Source of the DNA: Rhodopseudomonas sp. AAP120
GTDB taxonomy: Bacteria; Pseudomonadota; Alphaproteobacteria; Rhizobiales; Xanthobacteraceae
Direction: 5' to 3'
Length of the DNA stretch: 36,320 bases
Assembly (NCBI RefSeq): GCF_001295845.1
Contig: NZ_LJIC01000042.1
Location: 1 to 36,320, forward strand
Position numbers and translations under genes: made by a program. Under the pieces are notes generated by a model. The model had not been told where the DNA came from. It was given only the letters and a program-made list of their open reading frames with translations, and did not search any database. Positions 1-8,595 of this stretch are shown in pieces. The stretch's first letter is position 1; each line of letters starts with the position of its first letter.

Positions 1-10
1 ACAAACGTGG

Positions 11-33
11 ATGGCCGGGACAAGCCCGGCCAT
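11..33. repeat. GGCCGGG/CCCGGCC intergenic palindrome, copy 1
   Basis: Nine-base arms ATGGCCGGG and CCCGGCCAT flank a 5-base centre. The same palindrome recurs at 10644-10666 with one centre base changed (acaag against tcaag), and a related one lies at 10583-10605. It is downstream of the minus-strand gene that ends at 81, so it might also act as a transcript-end hairpin. It is best read as a dispersed palindromic repeat. Confidence 0.75.
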
Positions 34-80
34 GACGGAATGAAAGCGAACGAGGCGCCTTCAGAGCCAGGCCGTCGACC

Positions 81-884
81 TCACCCCGACTTCCGCAAAC
101 TCACCGGCTGCTGCCGGCTCAGCTGATAGGCGCGGAGCGCTTCGCCGAAGGCGAGGAAGATGGCGCGGTTGATCGGGTTGTGCTGCGGGTCGTATTCGGC
201 GTGCCATTGCACGCCGAGCGCGAAGCCGGGGGCGCCTTCGATACGGATCGCCTCGATGGTGCCGTCCTCGGCGATGCCTTCGATCACCACGCGGCCGCCG
301 GGTTCGAGAATGCCCTGGCCGTGCAGCGAATTCACCCGGACGACGTCGCGGCCGAACAGTTTCGAGAACACGCCGTCCGGCTTGAGCCGAACGTCGTGGC
401 GATCGGCGAACACCACGGTGGCGTCGGGGTGGATTTCGCCGTTCTCCAGCCGCGGCATACGGTGGTTCATCCGGCCGGGAATCTCGCGGATCTCCGGATG
501 CAACGAGCCGCCGAACGCGACGTTCATCTCCTGCAGGCCGCGGCAGATGCCGAGCAGCGGGATGCCGCGATCGACGCACGTCCGCACCAACTGCAGCGCG
601 AGGCCGTCGCGGGCCTCGTCATAGGGCTCGTGCTTCGGATTGGGCTCGGTGTTGAAATGGGTCGGATGCACGTTGGCGCGGCCGCCGGTCAGCAGGATGC
701 CATCGACGATGTCGAGCAACTCCTCGATCTCGGTGATTTCCGAACACGCAGCGAACATCAGCGGCAGCGCGTTGGCCACCTCGGACACCGCGCGCAAATT
801 GCGCTCGCCGACATGCTGGACGGCAAATCGATTATCGACGAGATGGGCGTTGCCGATCACGCCGACCACCGCTCTGCGCCGCAT
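81..884 (-). CDS. Class-I glutamine amidotransferase-like hydrolase (peptidase C26, PuuD-like)
   Basis: The 267-residue protein belongs to the gamma-glutamyl-GABA hydrolase-like branch of class-I amidotransferases, cytosolic enzymes that cleave gamma-glutamyl amides. The nucleophile elbow GICRGLQE carries the catalytic Cys, and the C-terminal GVQWHAEYD supplies the His and Glu of the triad. An oxyanion-type LLTGGRANVHP segment precedes them. I chose the ATG at 884 because AGGAGG lies seven bases upstream; a longer frame from 929 lacks a comparable ribosome site and would add 15 residues before the conserved MRRRAVVGVIGN. Substrate is not certain: family members act in polyamine, ethanolamine or other gamma-glutamylation pathways, and no partner (glutamate ligase, aldehyde dehydrogenase) is in the window. 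It is transcribed away from the ClC gene, with about 240 bases between the two starts. Confidence 0.85.
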   Translation of the reverse strand: MRRRAVVGVIGNAHLVDNRFAVQHVGERNLRAVSEVANALPLMFAACSEITEIEELLDIVDGILLTGGRANVHPTHFNTEPNPKHEPYDEARDGLALQLVRTCVDRGIPLLGICRGLQEMNVAFGGSLHPEIREIPGRMNHRMPRLENGEIHPDATVVFADRHDVRLKPDGVFSKLFGRDVVRVNSLHGQGILEPGGRVVIEGIAEDGTIEAIRIEGAPGFALGVQWHAEYDPQHNPINRAIFLAFGEALRAYQLSRQQPVSLRKSG

Positions 885-1124
885 TCCGGTCCTCCTCAAG
901 ATGTGTTTGGACCATACAGCCAAAGTCACGAAAATCGAACAAAACGATGGGTCTGGAAGCGGTTGCCAGCTCTGCGCTGGCGGCCGCTCGGATCAGCGGG
1001 TAGAAGCTGGCTTCGGTCGGGTTCGCCGCGGCCGGCCCACATCCGTGTCTCCACCAGGATCTCCCCGCAGTGATGTGCCACGCGTGATGTTGTTGATGAG
1101 GGTCGTGACAGGCGAGGGCGATCG

Positions 1125-2936
1125 ATGAGCGTCGTCGCGCCCCCGGAGGCCCCCGCGGTTTCCGGCAGCGCCTCCGCCTCGGCGGCGCCGGGGCCTTGGC
1201 GGCTGCCGGCCGGCATCCGGAATTTCGTCCGCAATCGCGAGATCGGGCTGGTGCTGGTCGCGGTGGTGATCGGCCTGCTGTCGGGGCTTCTGGTGGCGAT
1301 CATCTGGCACGCCAGCGAATTAGCCCACGCCGTGCTGTTCAGCATTCCCTACGGCACGCGCCTCAGCGCCAACGGCGTGATCCCGTGGCAGCGCGTCGTG
1401 CTGGTGCCGCTGTGCGGCGGCATCCTGCTGGCGATCATCAGCGTGTTTTACGTCAAGCGCTTCAAGGGCCAGCTCGCCGACGCCATCGAGGCCAACGCGC
1501 TGTATGGCGGCCGGGTGTCGATGCGCGGCAGCCTGCTGATTTCGCTGCAGACGCTGCTGTCCAACGGCTGCGGCGCGTCGGTCGGTCTGGAAGCCGGCTA
1601 CACCCAGATCTGCGCGGCCTTCAGCTCGCAGATCGGCCGGCGCCTGGCGGCGCGGCGCGCCGACATGCGGCTGCTGGTCGCCTGCGGCGCCGCCGGGGCG
1701 ATCAGCGCGGCGTTCACAGCGCCGCTGGCCGGCGCGTTCTTCGCCTTCGAGGTCGTGCTCGGCGCCTACACGGCGGCGGGCCTCGTTCCGGTGATCGCCA
1801 GCTCGGTCGCGGCCTGGCTGGTGATGCGGCAGCTGGTGCATCCGTCGTTTCTGGTGGTGCCCGGCGAGCCGTCCCCGGTCTCGGTCGAGATGATCGGCCA
1901 GATCATGGTGATCGGCGTGCTGGGCGCGCTGTTCAGCATCGTGGTGATGTTGACGGTGGCGTTCTCCGAGCGGGCGTTCCAGCGGCTGAGCGTGTTGCGC
2001 GGCGCGCTGCGCTTCGTCGTCGGGGCGTTGCTGCTGAGCGGCCTGGCGATGCTGACCCCAACCGTGCTCGGCTCCGGCCACGGCGCCATGCAGCTCCTGC
2101 TGCTCAGCAATCCGACTTGGCTGATGCTGGCCACCACGCTGCTGCTGAAGACGGCGGCGTCGGCGATCTCGCTCGGCGCCGGCTATCGCGGCGGTCTGTT
2201 CTTCGCCTCGCTGATGCTCGGCGCGCTGGTCGGGCAGCTCTACAGCACGGTGCTCGGCCCGATCTTTCCCGAGGTGGCGCTGCAGCCCGGCACGGCCGCC
2301 GTCGCCGGCATGGTGGCGGTCGCGACCGGCGTGCTCGGCGCGCCGTTCAGTATGATCTGTCTCGCGCTCGAACTCACCGGCGATTTTTCGGTGACGGTCG
2401 GCGGCATTGTCGCCGCGTCGGTCAGCGCGATGATCGTGCGCGAACTGTTCGGCTACAGCTTCGCCACCTGGCGCTTCCACCTGCGCGGCGAGGCGATCCG
2501 CGGGCCGCAGGACGTCGGCTGGGTCGACCAGATCTGCGCCGTCACGCTGATGCGCACCGATTTCGACACCGCGCGCGCCGACCTGACGCTGGGCGAGGCG
2601 CAGAAACTGTTTCCGCCGGGGCGCGTCAAGCATCTGGTGCTGCTCGACACCGAAGGCCGCTATGCGGGCGTCGTCGGATCGCCCGAGTTCCACGATATCG
2701 CCGCGCCTGGCGATGCGACGCTGGCGAGCATCGCGCAGCAGCACGATCAATTTCTGTTTCCGGGCACCAGCATCCGCGACATGCTGGCCGCGTTCGATCG
2801 CAGCGAAGTCGATTTGCTTGTGGTGGTCGACAACGCGCAGGACCGCCGCGTCGTCGGCACCGTCAGCGAAGCGCACGTGCTGCGGACGTATTCGAACGAG
2901 CTCGAGCGACGCAATCAGGAATTGTACTACCGCTGA
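1125..2936 (+). CDS. ClC-family chloride channel/antiporter with C-terminal CBS pair
   Basis: A 603-residue membrane protein. About residues 40-450 hold the many hydrophobic helices of the ClC fold and about 465-600 form two CBS modules, often adenine-nucleotide sensors. The usual GREGP motif is represented by SVGLEAGYTQ, so the gating glutamate position is kept while the neighbouring Arg and Pro are not. The later GxFxP motif reads GYRGGLFFAS. The normal GSGIP filter is likewise not standard (SNGCGAS region). This places it in a divergent ClC branch, so chloride selectivity or proton coupling should not be assumed. The ATG at 1125 follows a GGCGAGGG stretch. It has no obvious operon partner; the next gene starts 370 bases later, beyond a repeat. 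Confidence 0.85.
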   Translation: MSVVAPPEAPAVSGSASASAAPGPWRLPAGIRNFVRNREIGLVLVAVVIGLLSGLLVAIIWHASELAHAVLFSIPYGTRLSANGVIPWQRVVLVPLCGGILLAIISVFYVKRFKGQLADAIEANALYGGRVSMRGSLLISLQTLLSNGCGASVGLEAGYTQICAAFSSQIGRRLAARRADMRLLVACGAAGAISAAFTAPLAGAFFAFEVVLGAYTAAGLVPVIASSVAAWLVMRQLVHPSFLVVPGEPSPVSVEMIGQIMVIGVLGALFSIVVMLTVAFSERAFQRLSVLRGALRFVVGALLLSGLAMLTPTVLGSGHGAMQLLLLSNPTWLMLATTLLLKTAASAISLGAGYRGGLFFASLMLGALVGQLYSTVLGPIFPEVALQPGTAAVAGMVAVATGVLGAPFSMICLALELTGDFSVTVGGIVAASVSAMIVRELFGYSFATWRFHLRGEAIRGPQDVGWVDQICAVTLMRTDFDTARADLTLGEAQKLFPPGRVKHLVLLDTEGRYAGVVGSPEFHDIAAPGDATLASIAQQHDQFLFPGTSIRDMLAAFDRSEVDLLVVVDNAQDRRVVGTVSEAHVLRTYSNELERRNQELYYR

Positions 2937-3305
2937 TCGGATCACGCGCTGACACTCTGCAGCACCTCTGCTTTTCATAGAATCAGAGCGGAAGATCAGT
3001 ACCACCTGCCACACGCACAACCTCATGGTGAGGAGGCGCGTAGCGCCGTCTCGAACCATGTGACGCAGGGAATGCGTGGCCCCATCCTTCGAGACGCCCG
3101 GCTTTGCCGGGCTCGTCAGGATGAGGACTCAGTGCATTCGGAAAGGTCCGATCGTCTCAATCACACGATGAAACCGCTCTAACTAACAGCTTCGTCATGT
3201 GCTCGCGATTTCGTGCACGCGGTTCCGTCGCTTCGCCTTGTTCGTGACAAACGGCTTTCCTAGCTCTGGGGTGCGCCCGCGGTTGGGCGCTCTACGGAGA
3301 AAATG
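2937..3305. other. Gene-free stretch with a 121-base repeat
   Basis: No convincing gene is seen in this 369-base gap. Its centre is the family-B repeat at 3016-3136. The last 60 bases are presumably the promoter and leader of the next gene, with GGAG just before its start; I find no clear promoter hexamers. Confidence 0.6.
3016..3136 (+). repeat. Family-B 121-base interspersed repeat, copy 1
   Basis: The unit begins CACAACCTCATGGTGAGGAG and ends GGATGAGGACTCAGTGCA. It contains a CGCCCGGC/GCCGGGC hairpin near its 3' third. A copy of the same length and orientation lies at 3856-3976 and a degenerate inverted copy at 26671-26775. The two left copies flank the 157-codon hypothetical gene as direct repeats. 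Confidence 0.85.
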
Positions 3306-3776
3306 ATGCCGCACCACGACAATATCGCCCTCTCGGGCGTAATTCAGCACGTCTTCGCTCATCGCTTCACGCTCGAAGCACAAGGCGAAACCCACCTCGC
3401 AGATCTCGGCCCGAAGGGCGCGGATGCCTTTCCGCTCAGCGCCGGCCTGCACGTGATGATCGAGGGCGAACGCCGTCCTTCCGAAATCAAGGTGACGCGG
3501 ATCGCCGCGCAGGGCCGCGACGCCGTGCTGATCCATCACAAGAAGCCGCACCATCCGCCGGGTCATCATCATCCCGACGTGCCGGCCAATCCGGACCGCG
3601 TGCTTGCGGCCGTCAAGGATGCCGGCTGGAGCCCGAAGGGCGAGCCGCAGCGCAAGCCGAAGCATTTCGAAGTGCTGGCGCGGCAGGGCCGCGGCCCGTG
3701 GACCGAGCTGCACGTCGACTTCGCCGGCACGATCTACAAGCAGAAAGAGGCCGACCCGGCGAAGTGGTCACTGTAA
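3306..3776 (+). CDS. Conserved-type hypothetical protein with His-rich linker
   Basis: About 156 residues, without signal peptide or membrane segment. The N-terminal 70 residues alternate strand-like stretches (SGVIQHVFAHRFTLEA...), then comes a His/Pro-rich linker HHKKPHHPPGHHHP around residues 80-95, then a 60-residue C-terminal part ending KQKEADPAKWSL. The C-terminal part resembles PepSY-like small folds in outline (KHFEVLARQGRG, TELHVDFAGTIYKQK), but I do not recognise a family with confidence. The linker could bind divalent metal. Two ATGs sit in tandem at 3303 and 3306; GGAG at 3295-3298 fits the second better. The gene is flanked by two direct copies of a 121-base repeat. Function unknown. 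Confidence 0.7.
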   Translation: MPHHDNIALSGVIQHVFAHRFTLEAQGETHLADLGPKGADAFPLSAGLHVMIEGERRPSEIKVTRIAAQGRDAVLIHHKKPHHPPGHHHPDVPANPDRVLAAVKDAGWSPKGEPQRKPKHFEVLARQGRGPWTELHVDFAGTIYKQKEADPAKWSL

Positions 3777-3855
3777 GCCGAGCAAATCTCGAGGCCGCGC
3801 TGGAGCGGTTCTGTTGCTAACAGAAACAGAACCCGCGAGCTGAAGAGGCCACAAA

Positions 3856-3976
3856 CACAACCTCATGGTGAGGAGGCGCGAAGCGTCGTCTGGAACCATG
3901 GGCCACAAATTCGGCGTGGCCTCATCCTTCGAGACGCCCGGCTTCGCCGGGCTCCTCAGGATGAGGACTCAGTGCA
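3856..3976 (+). repeat. Family-B 121-base interspersed repeat, copy 2
   Basis: Same ends, length and orientation as the copy at 3016-3136, with scattered substitutions. It lies between the convergent ends of the His-rich hypothetical gene and atzF, in a 274-base gap where I see nothing else. Confidence 0.85.
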
Positions 3977-4050
3977 GGCGCAGAGGGCGGTAGCGCATCA
4001 AGTAAGCAATGCCCCCTGAGCCGCTGCCTCTCCGCTTGCTAACTACTCCA

Positions 4051-5850
4051 TCAACCCGCTTTGGCGAGGTCGGCCATGTAGGCGCGCCAGCCGCCGAAAT
4101 GGGTGATGTCGCGCGCGCCGTCGAGCGCGGCCGGTTCGACCAGGAAGCCTTTGACCTTTGTCCCGTCCGCCAGCGTGATCGTGCCGATCGACAGTGGCTG
4201 CGGGATCGCGGCGACGAAGCGGCCGAATGCCGACGCCGACAGCGCCCACACTTCGAGCGCGATCGCCGCACCCGCGCCGGGCGCGACGCGTAGCATGCCG
4301 GGCTTCGGCGGCACCGTGCCGCTGAGCGCATAGAGCTTGTAGTCCGGAGCCGTCGCGGTGGTGGCAGCGAGCCGGCCGCCGAGCGAGGTCAGTTCGCCGT
4401 TCAGTGCCATCCCCGAGAGATGCGCGCCGACCACTGCGATATTGATCTCGTCGGTGTTCGCCACGGGCTGCAGCGCAGCGAGAGGCGGCTGCGATTTCCC
4501 GGTCGTGCCGAGCGGCAACGCGGTGTCGGCATGGAAGATGCGGCCGATACTGGCGAGCTCCGCGTCGCGGCCGCCCGGTGCCAGCAGCGTGATGCCGAAC
4601 GGCAGCCCGTCCGCGCCGATCGAGGCCGGCACCGCGAGTCCGCACAGGTCCAGCAGGTTGACGAAGTTGGTGTAGGTCCCGAGCCGGCTGTTGAGCGTGA
4701 TCGGATCGGCGAGCACCTGCTCGACCGTGTAGGTGGTCGGCGCGGTCGGCAGTACCAGGGCGTCGAAGCCGGCGAAGGTCTGGTCCGCGATCTTGCGCAG
4801 CGCCTGCAGCCGGTACAGCGCCGCGAAGGTATCGGCCGCGCTGACCGTCTTGCCGCCGAGCGTGATCTGCCGCGTGACCGGGTGCACGGCGTCGGGATTG
4901 GAGTCGATCAGCTCCCGGATCGCCAGATAGCGTTCGGCGATCCAGGGGCCTTCGTACAAAAGCCTCGCAGTTTCATAAAGCGGCTCGATATCGACCTCGA
5001 TCAGCGCTGCCCCAAGTTTGCCACAACGTTTCAGCGCGTCGTCGAAGGCCTGTTCGGCCTGCTTGTCGCCAAAGAATTGCAATTGGCTTTGGCGCGGGAC
5101 ACCGAGTTTCAGCCCCTCCGGGATCGCCGTCAGCGCCCCGACCGGCCGCTCACGCGAATACGCATCGCTCGCGTCGGGGTGGCCCAATACCCGCAACGCC
5201 GCGACCGCATCGTCGACGGTCAGCGCGAACACCGAAATACAGTCGAGCGTTCGGCACGCCGGCACCAGGCCGGTGCTCGAGATCAGACCGAGGCTCGGTT
5301 TCAACCCGATGATATTGTTCAACATCGCCGGCACGCGGCCGGAGCCGGCGGTATCTGTCCCCAGCGACAACGGCACCAGGCCGGCGCCGACGGCTACCGC
5401 CGATCCCGAACTCGATCCGCCTGGTACCAGATCGGCCCGCATCGCATTGCGCGGTATCCCGTAAGGCGAACGCACGCCGACCAGCCCGGTGGCGAACTGA
5501 TCGAGATTGGTCTTGCCAATGATAATCGCCCCAGCCGCCCGCAGCCGCGCCACAGCGGTGGAATCCTGCGCTGGCTGGTACGCAAATGCCGGGCAAGCCG
5601 CCGTCGTGGGGAGTCCTGCGACGTCGATATTGTCCTTTACCGCCACCGGCACGCCATACAGCGGCAGCGACGGGTCCTTGGCGGCGAGCGCGACGGCTTC
5701 GGCGATCGCATCGGCTTCGTCGCGCAGCGTGATGAAGATCGCCGGATCGCCATGCGCGCGAATCCGCTGGTAACAGCGCGCGATCGTCTGCGCCGGCGTG
5801 GTCGTGCCGGCGCGATGGGCGGCGAGGATTTCGGCAATGGTTTCAGTCAC
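4051..5850 (-). CDS. atzF: Allophanate hydrolase (AtzF type)
   Basis: The 599-residue enzyme hydrolyses allophanate to ammonia and CO2, the last step of urea-amidolyase and cyanuric-acid/biuret pathways. Residues 1 to about 440 are an amidase-signature domain: Lys72 in VAVKDNI, the Ser-rich GGSSSGS at 144-150 and Ser170 in GTDTAGS make up the Ser-cisSer-Lys triad. Residues from about 470 form the C-terminal domain typical of full-length allophanate hydrolases (NIAVVGAHLSGMALNGEL start, ITHFGGWRAY near the end). Length matches the family (about 600). The start is GTG at 5850, with CGGAG six bases before it and only 12 bases after the GntR stop. No urea carboxylase gene is nearby, which favours a role behind AtzGEH rather than urea amidolysis. 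Confidence 0.93.
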   Translation of the reverse strand: MTETIAEILAAHRAGTTTPAQTIARCYQRIRAHGDPAIFITLRDEADAIAEAVALAAKDPSLPLYGVPVAVKDNIDVAGLPTTAACPAFAYQPAQDSTAVARLRAAGAIIIGKTNLDQFATGLVGVRSPYGIPRNAMRADLVPGGSSSGSAVAVGAGLVPLSLGTDTAGSGRVPAMLNNIIGLKPSLGLISSTGLVPACRTLDCISVFALTVDDAVAALRVLGHPDASDAYSRERPVGALTAIPEGLKLGVPRQSQLQFFGDKQAEQAFDDALKRCGKLGAALIEVDIEPLYETARLLYEGPWIAERYLAIRELIDSNPDAVHPVTRQITLGGKTVSAADTFAALYRLQALRKIADQTFAGFDALVLPTAPTTYTVEQVLADPITLNSRLGTYTNFVNLLDLCGLAVPASIGADGLPFGITLLAPGGRDAELASIGRIFHADTALPLGTTGKSQPPLAALQPVANTDEINIAVVGAHLSGMALNGELTSLGGRLAATTATAPDYKLYALSGTVPPKPGMLRVAPGAGAAIALEVWALSASAFGRFVAAIPQPLSIGTITLADGTKVKGFLVEPAALDGARDITHFGGWRAYMADLAKAG

Positions 5851-5862
5851 GTGGTACTCCGC

Positions 5863-6588
5863 TTAGACCGAGACGGCGTAGATTTCGTATTCGTCGCGCA
5901 CCAGCTCGATGTGGCCGCGCATCGCGGCCGCCGCGCCCGTGCGATCGCCGCGCATGATCGCGACGACGACGCGGTCGTGCTCGGCATGCGACTTCGCCAG
6001 CCGCCCGAGATTGCGAAACTGCGCGCGGCGAAACGGCTGCACCCGCACCCGCGTCGCAAGCGTGATCTCGGCGATGTAGTCGTTGTGCGAACCGGCATAG
6101 ATCGCGTTGTGGAAGCGCTCGTTCATTTCGTGAAAGCGCTCCGGATTGCCCTGGTGGCTCAAGAGCCGCAGTTCGGCATGGATCGCTTCGAGGTCGCGGC
6201 GCTCCAGCGGCGACATCCGCTCGGCTGCGAAGCCGGCGCACATCGCCTCGAGCTCGGCCATCGCCTCGAACATCCCGGTGAGCCGCTCAAACGACGGCCG
6301 CGCCACCACCGCACCATGATGCGGGCGGGATTCCACGAGGCCGCTCGCGACCAGCTGGCGCAACGCCTCCCGCACTGGCGTCCGCGAGACGTTGAATCGC
6401 TTGGCGATTTCCGTCTCGTCGAGCGCCGCGCCGGGCGTCAGCACACCGCGCACGATCTCGTCCGCGAGCTGGCGGCGCAACTCCTCGGCACGCGTCGTCT
6501 TGCCGATCGCCGCTGCCGGCTGCTTCGGCGCGGCCGCCAGCGTTTGCGGCGGAGGGCTCAGTCCGGGAGCAGGCGGATCAAGTCTCAT
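5863..6588 (-). CDS. GntR-family transcriptional regulator, FCD subfamily
   Basis: The 241-residue protein has a winged helix at about residues 33-100 (helix-turn-helix ETEIAKRFNVSRTPVREALR) and an all-helical FCD ligand domain at about 105-235. The FCD metal/ligand histidines are visible in NERFHNAIY, KSHAEHDRVV and MRGHIELV. The N-terminal 30 residues are Pro/Ala-rich and probably disordered. Its ATG overlaps the atzH stop (ATGA), so it is translated coupled to atzH and sits inside the operon it probably controls. A plausible effector is a ureide or biuret-type metabolite, by context only. A candidate operator is the near-palindrome TTGCATACAA upstream of the binding-protein gene. Confidence 0.92.
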   Translation of the reverse strand: MRLDPPAPGLSPPPQTLAAAPKQPAAAIGKTTRAEELRRQLADEIVRGVLTPGAALDETEIAKRFNVSRTPVREALRQLVASGLVESRPHHGAVVARPSFERLTGMFEAMAELEAMCAGFAAERMSPLERRDLEAIHAELRLLSHQGNPERFHEMNERFHNAIYAGSHNDYIAEITLATRVRVQPFRRAQFRNLGRLAKSHAEHDRVVVAIMRGDRTGAAAAMRGHIELVRDEYEIYAVSV

Positions 6589-6980
6589 GGCGACGCCGGC
6601 GGCTCGTCGATGACGCTGACATGGGCGGCAACGATGCGCCAGCCTTCCGGAAAGCGGATCCAGGTCTGCATCTGCCGGCCGACCTTGCCGGGCGCGTTGT
6701 CGCGATAGAACAGCGTCGATGCGACGGCGGTATCGCGGCCGTAGCTGGTGATCACCGTACGTGCCGTCTTACGCATCAGCCCGACCGGCGAGCGCGCCGA
6801 GCGGAAATTCTGGATCTCGTTGTAGCCGTAGAGGTTTTCGCCGCCGCCATAGCGCAGCGTGCGCGGATCGTTGCGAAACAGCTCACCGAGCACGGCGACG
6901 TCGTTGGTCACCAGCGCGGTCTCGTAGCGGGCGAAGGCTGCGCTGACTTCGGCCAGCACGTCGGGCAGATCGAGTTCCAT
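6585..6980 (-). CDS. atzH: AtzH/HpxZ-like NTF2-fold protein
   Basis: A 131-residue single-domain protein of the SnoaL/NTF2-like DUF3225 group. The tight pattern of N-terminal helix, FRNDPRTLRYGGGENLYGY and a final strand pair around QTWIRFPEGWRIVAAHVS is characteristic. In cyanuric-acid degraders the homologue AtzH is reported to act on 1,3-dicarboxyurea, giving allophanate; in enterobacterial purine-use clusters it is annotated HpxZ, for oxalurate catabolism. Which applies here is open, but adjacency to atzG, atzE and atzF favours the first. The ATG follows the atzE stop by one base, and the stop overlaps the start of the regulator, so translation is probably coupled throughout. Confidence 0.85.
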   Translation of the reverse strand: MELDLPDVLAEVSAAFARYETALVTNDVAVLGELFRNDPRTLRYGGGENLYGYNEIQNFRSARSPVGLMRKTARTVITSYGRDTAVASTLFYRDNAPGKVGRQMQTWIRFPEGWRIVAAHVSVIDEPPASP

Positions 6981-6981
6981 C

Positions 6982-8394
6982 TCAGAATTCCTTCGGGCGC
7001 GGCGCGCGGGCGACGCCGGCTTGTTCGAGCGCGTAAGCGACGCGCAACGCGATGTCCTCGCGCCACGGCGCGGCGATGATCTGGATACCGATCGGCAGCG
7101 GCTCGAGCGGGATCGGCACGGCGACGACGGGCAGGCCGATGAACGAGATCGGCTGGGTGTGAATGCCGATATTGGCGCGCACCGGCAGTTCGACGCCGTC
7201 CAACACGAAGGTCTGCTGCCCCAGCTTCGGCGCCGTGCACGGCGTCGCCGGTGCGATGATCACGTCGACGTCCCTGAACAGTTCGAGCACCCGAGCACGA
7301 TACCAGCGTCGGAATTTCTGCGCGCGATCGACCAGCGGGGCCGGGATCATCGCACCGGCGATCAGCCGGTCGCGCACCGCCGGGTCGAAATCATTCGGCC
7401 GCTGCCGCAGCCGGTCGAGATGCAGCGAGGCGCCTTCGACGGTGGTCATCACATAAGCCGCGGCGCGGGCCCGCGCGGCCTCGGGCAGCTCGACGGTCTT
7501 GCTGACAGCCAGCGCCTTCGCGACGCGATCGACGGCCTCGCGCGCTTCCGGAAACAGGTTCTGCGCGAAGTAACCGCCGGCGCGTGCGATGCGCAGCCCG
7601 TCGACGCCCTTTGCCAGCAACGCGTGGACCGGTTCGAGGGACCGCACCGCGCAGCCGGCATCGCCCGCGTCAGGGCCCTGCATCGCGTCATAGGCCAAAG
7701 CGAGGTCCTCGGTGCTGCGGGCGAACGGGCCGAGGTGATCGAAGCTGGCGACGAACGGAAACGAGCGGCTGCGCGGCAGCCGGCCATAGGTCGGCTTCAG
7801 CCCGAAGATGCCGCAGAACGACGACGGGACCCGGATCGAACCGTTGGTATCCGAACCGAGCGCCAGCGGCACCTCGCCACCGCCGACCGCGGCGCCGGAG
7901 CCGCCAGAGGAGCCACCCGTCATCCGCGCCGGATCGTGCGGATTGCGCGACGGGCCGTCGTGGATGTTCTCACCGGTGAAATCGTAGGCGTATTCGCCCA
8001 TGTTGAGCGCGCCGATCAGCACCGCGCCGGCGGCTTCGAGGCGCTCGATCAACGTCGCGTCTCGTTTCGCCGGTGGGAGATCGCGATTAATCTTCGAGCC
8101 CGCCAGCGTGGTAAGTCCTTCGACATCGAACAGGTTCTTGACGGCAAACGGCACGCCGGCCAGCGGTCCGACGCTCTCGCCACGGGCCAGCGCGGCGTCG
8201 ATTTCCAGCGCCCGTTTGCGCGCGCGCTCGGCCACGACGTCGGTAAAGGCATTGAGCGTGGCGTCGGCCTTGCCGATCCGCGCCAGAGCGGCTTCGGTGG
8301 CTTCCAGGGCGGTCATGGTCTTGGCCCTGACCGCAGCGGCGGTCTCGGCGGCGGTCATCCAGTCGCTGGACATCTCGGCGGTCACCTCAGGCAC
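6982..8394 (-). CDS. atzE: AtzE-family amidase (1-carboxybiuret hydrolase-like)
   Basis: A 470-residue amidase-signature enzyme with the AtzE hallmark FAVKNLFDVEGLTTLAGS; the Lys of that motif, the serines of TGGSSGGSGAA and the Ser of GSDTNGSIRVP make up the triad. AtzE works as a complex with the small subunit AtzG, much as GatA works with GatC, and deaminates 1-carboxybiuret; relatives (HpxY) are placed in oxalurate use. The start is a GTG at 8394 lying inside the end of atzG (GTGCCTGA, eight-base overlap), which strongly supports co-translation of the two subunits. It is followed one base after its stop by atzH. Confidence 0.9.
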   Translation of the reverse strand: MPEVTAEMSSDWMTAAETAAAVRAKTMTALEATEAALARIGKADATLNAFTDVVAERARKRALEIDAALARGESVGPLAGVPFAVKNLFDVEGLTTLAGSKINRDLPPAKRDATLIERLEAAGAVLIGALNMGEYAYDFTGENIHDGPSRNPHDPARMTGGSSGGSGAAVGGGEVPLALGSDTNGSIRVPSSFCGIFGLKPTYGRLPRSRSFPFVASFDHLGPFARSTEDLALAYDAMQGPDAGDAGCAVRSLEPVHALLAKGVDGLRIARAGGYFAQNLFPEAREAVDRVAKALAVSKTVELPEAARARAAAYVMTTVEGASLHLDRLRQRPNDFDPAVRDRLIAGAMIPAPLVDRAQKFRRWYRARVLELFRDVDVIIAPATPCTAPKLGQQTFVLDGVELPVRANIGIHTQPISFIGLPVVAVPIPLEPLPIGIQIIAAPWREDIALRVAYALEQAGVARAPRPKEF

Positions 8395-8566
8395 TGAACA
8401 CGCTCGCCGGCTCGGTCTCGTCCGGCAACGCGAACTCGTCGACCTGCCGCGCCAGCTTCAGCGACACCTCGAGATTAGCGCGCACCGCGGGTTTCCAGGC
8501 GGGATCGATCGTGAGGCCGAGGGCCGAGCCGACGGCGTCGATGTAGGAGTCGAGGGGATCAGTCAA
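8387..8566 (-). CDS. atzG: AtzG/HpxX-like small subunit (DUF4089), TTG start
   Basis: The 59-residue protein reads MTDPLDSYIDAVGSALGLTI at its start, and the middle contains PAWKPAVRANLEVSLKLARQ. This is the DUF4089 / AtzG pattern: a short helical protein that wraps AtzE as GatC wraps GatA. The frame has no ATG at all and an in-frame stop four codons upstream, so the TTG at 8566 is effectively forced; GAGG lies about eight bases before it. Its last codons overlap the GTG start of atzE. It is easy to miss because of its length and start codon. The residues after about 45 (FALPDETEPASVF) also match the family's usual ending. Confidence 0.9.
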   Translation of the reverse strand: MTDPLDSYIDAVGSALGLTIDPAWKPAVRANLEVSLKLARQVDEFALPDETEPASVFSA

Positions 8567-8595
8567 AGCGAGGCCTCATGCTGAGTATGAGAGTT

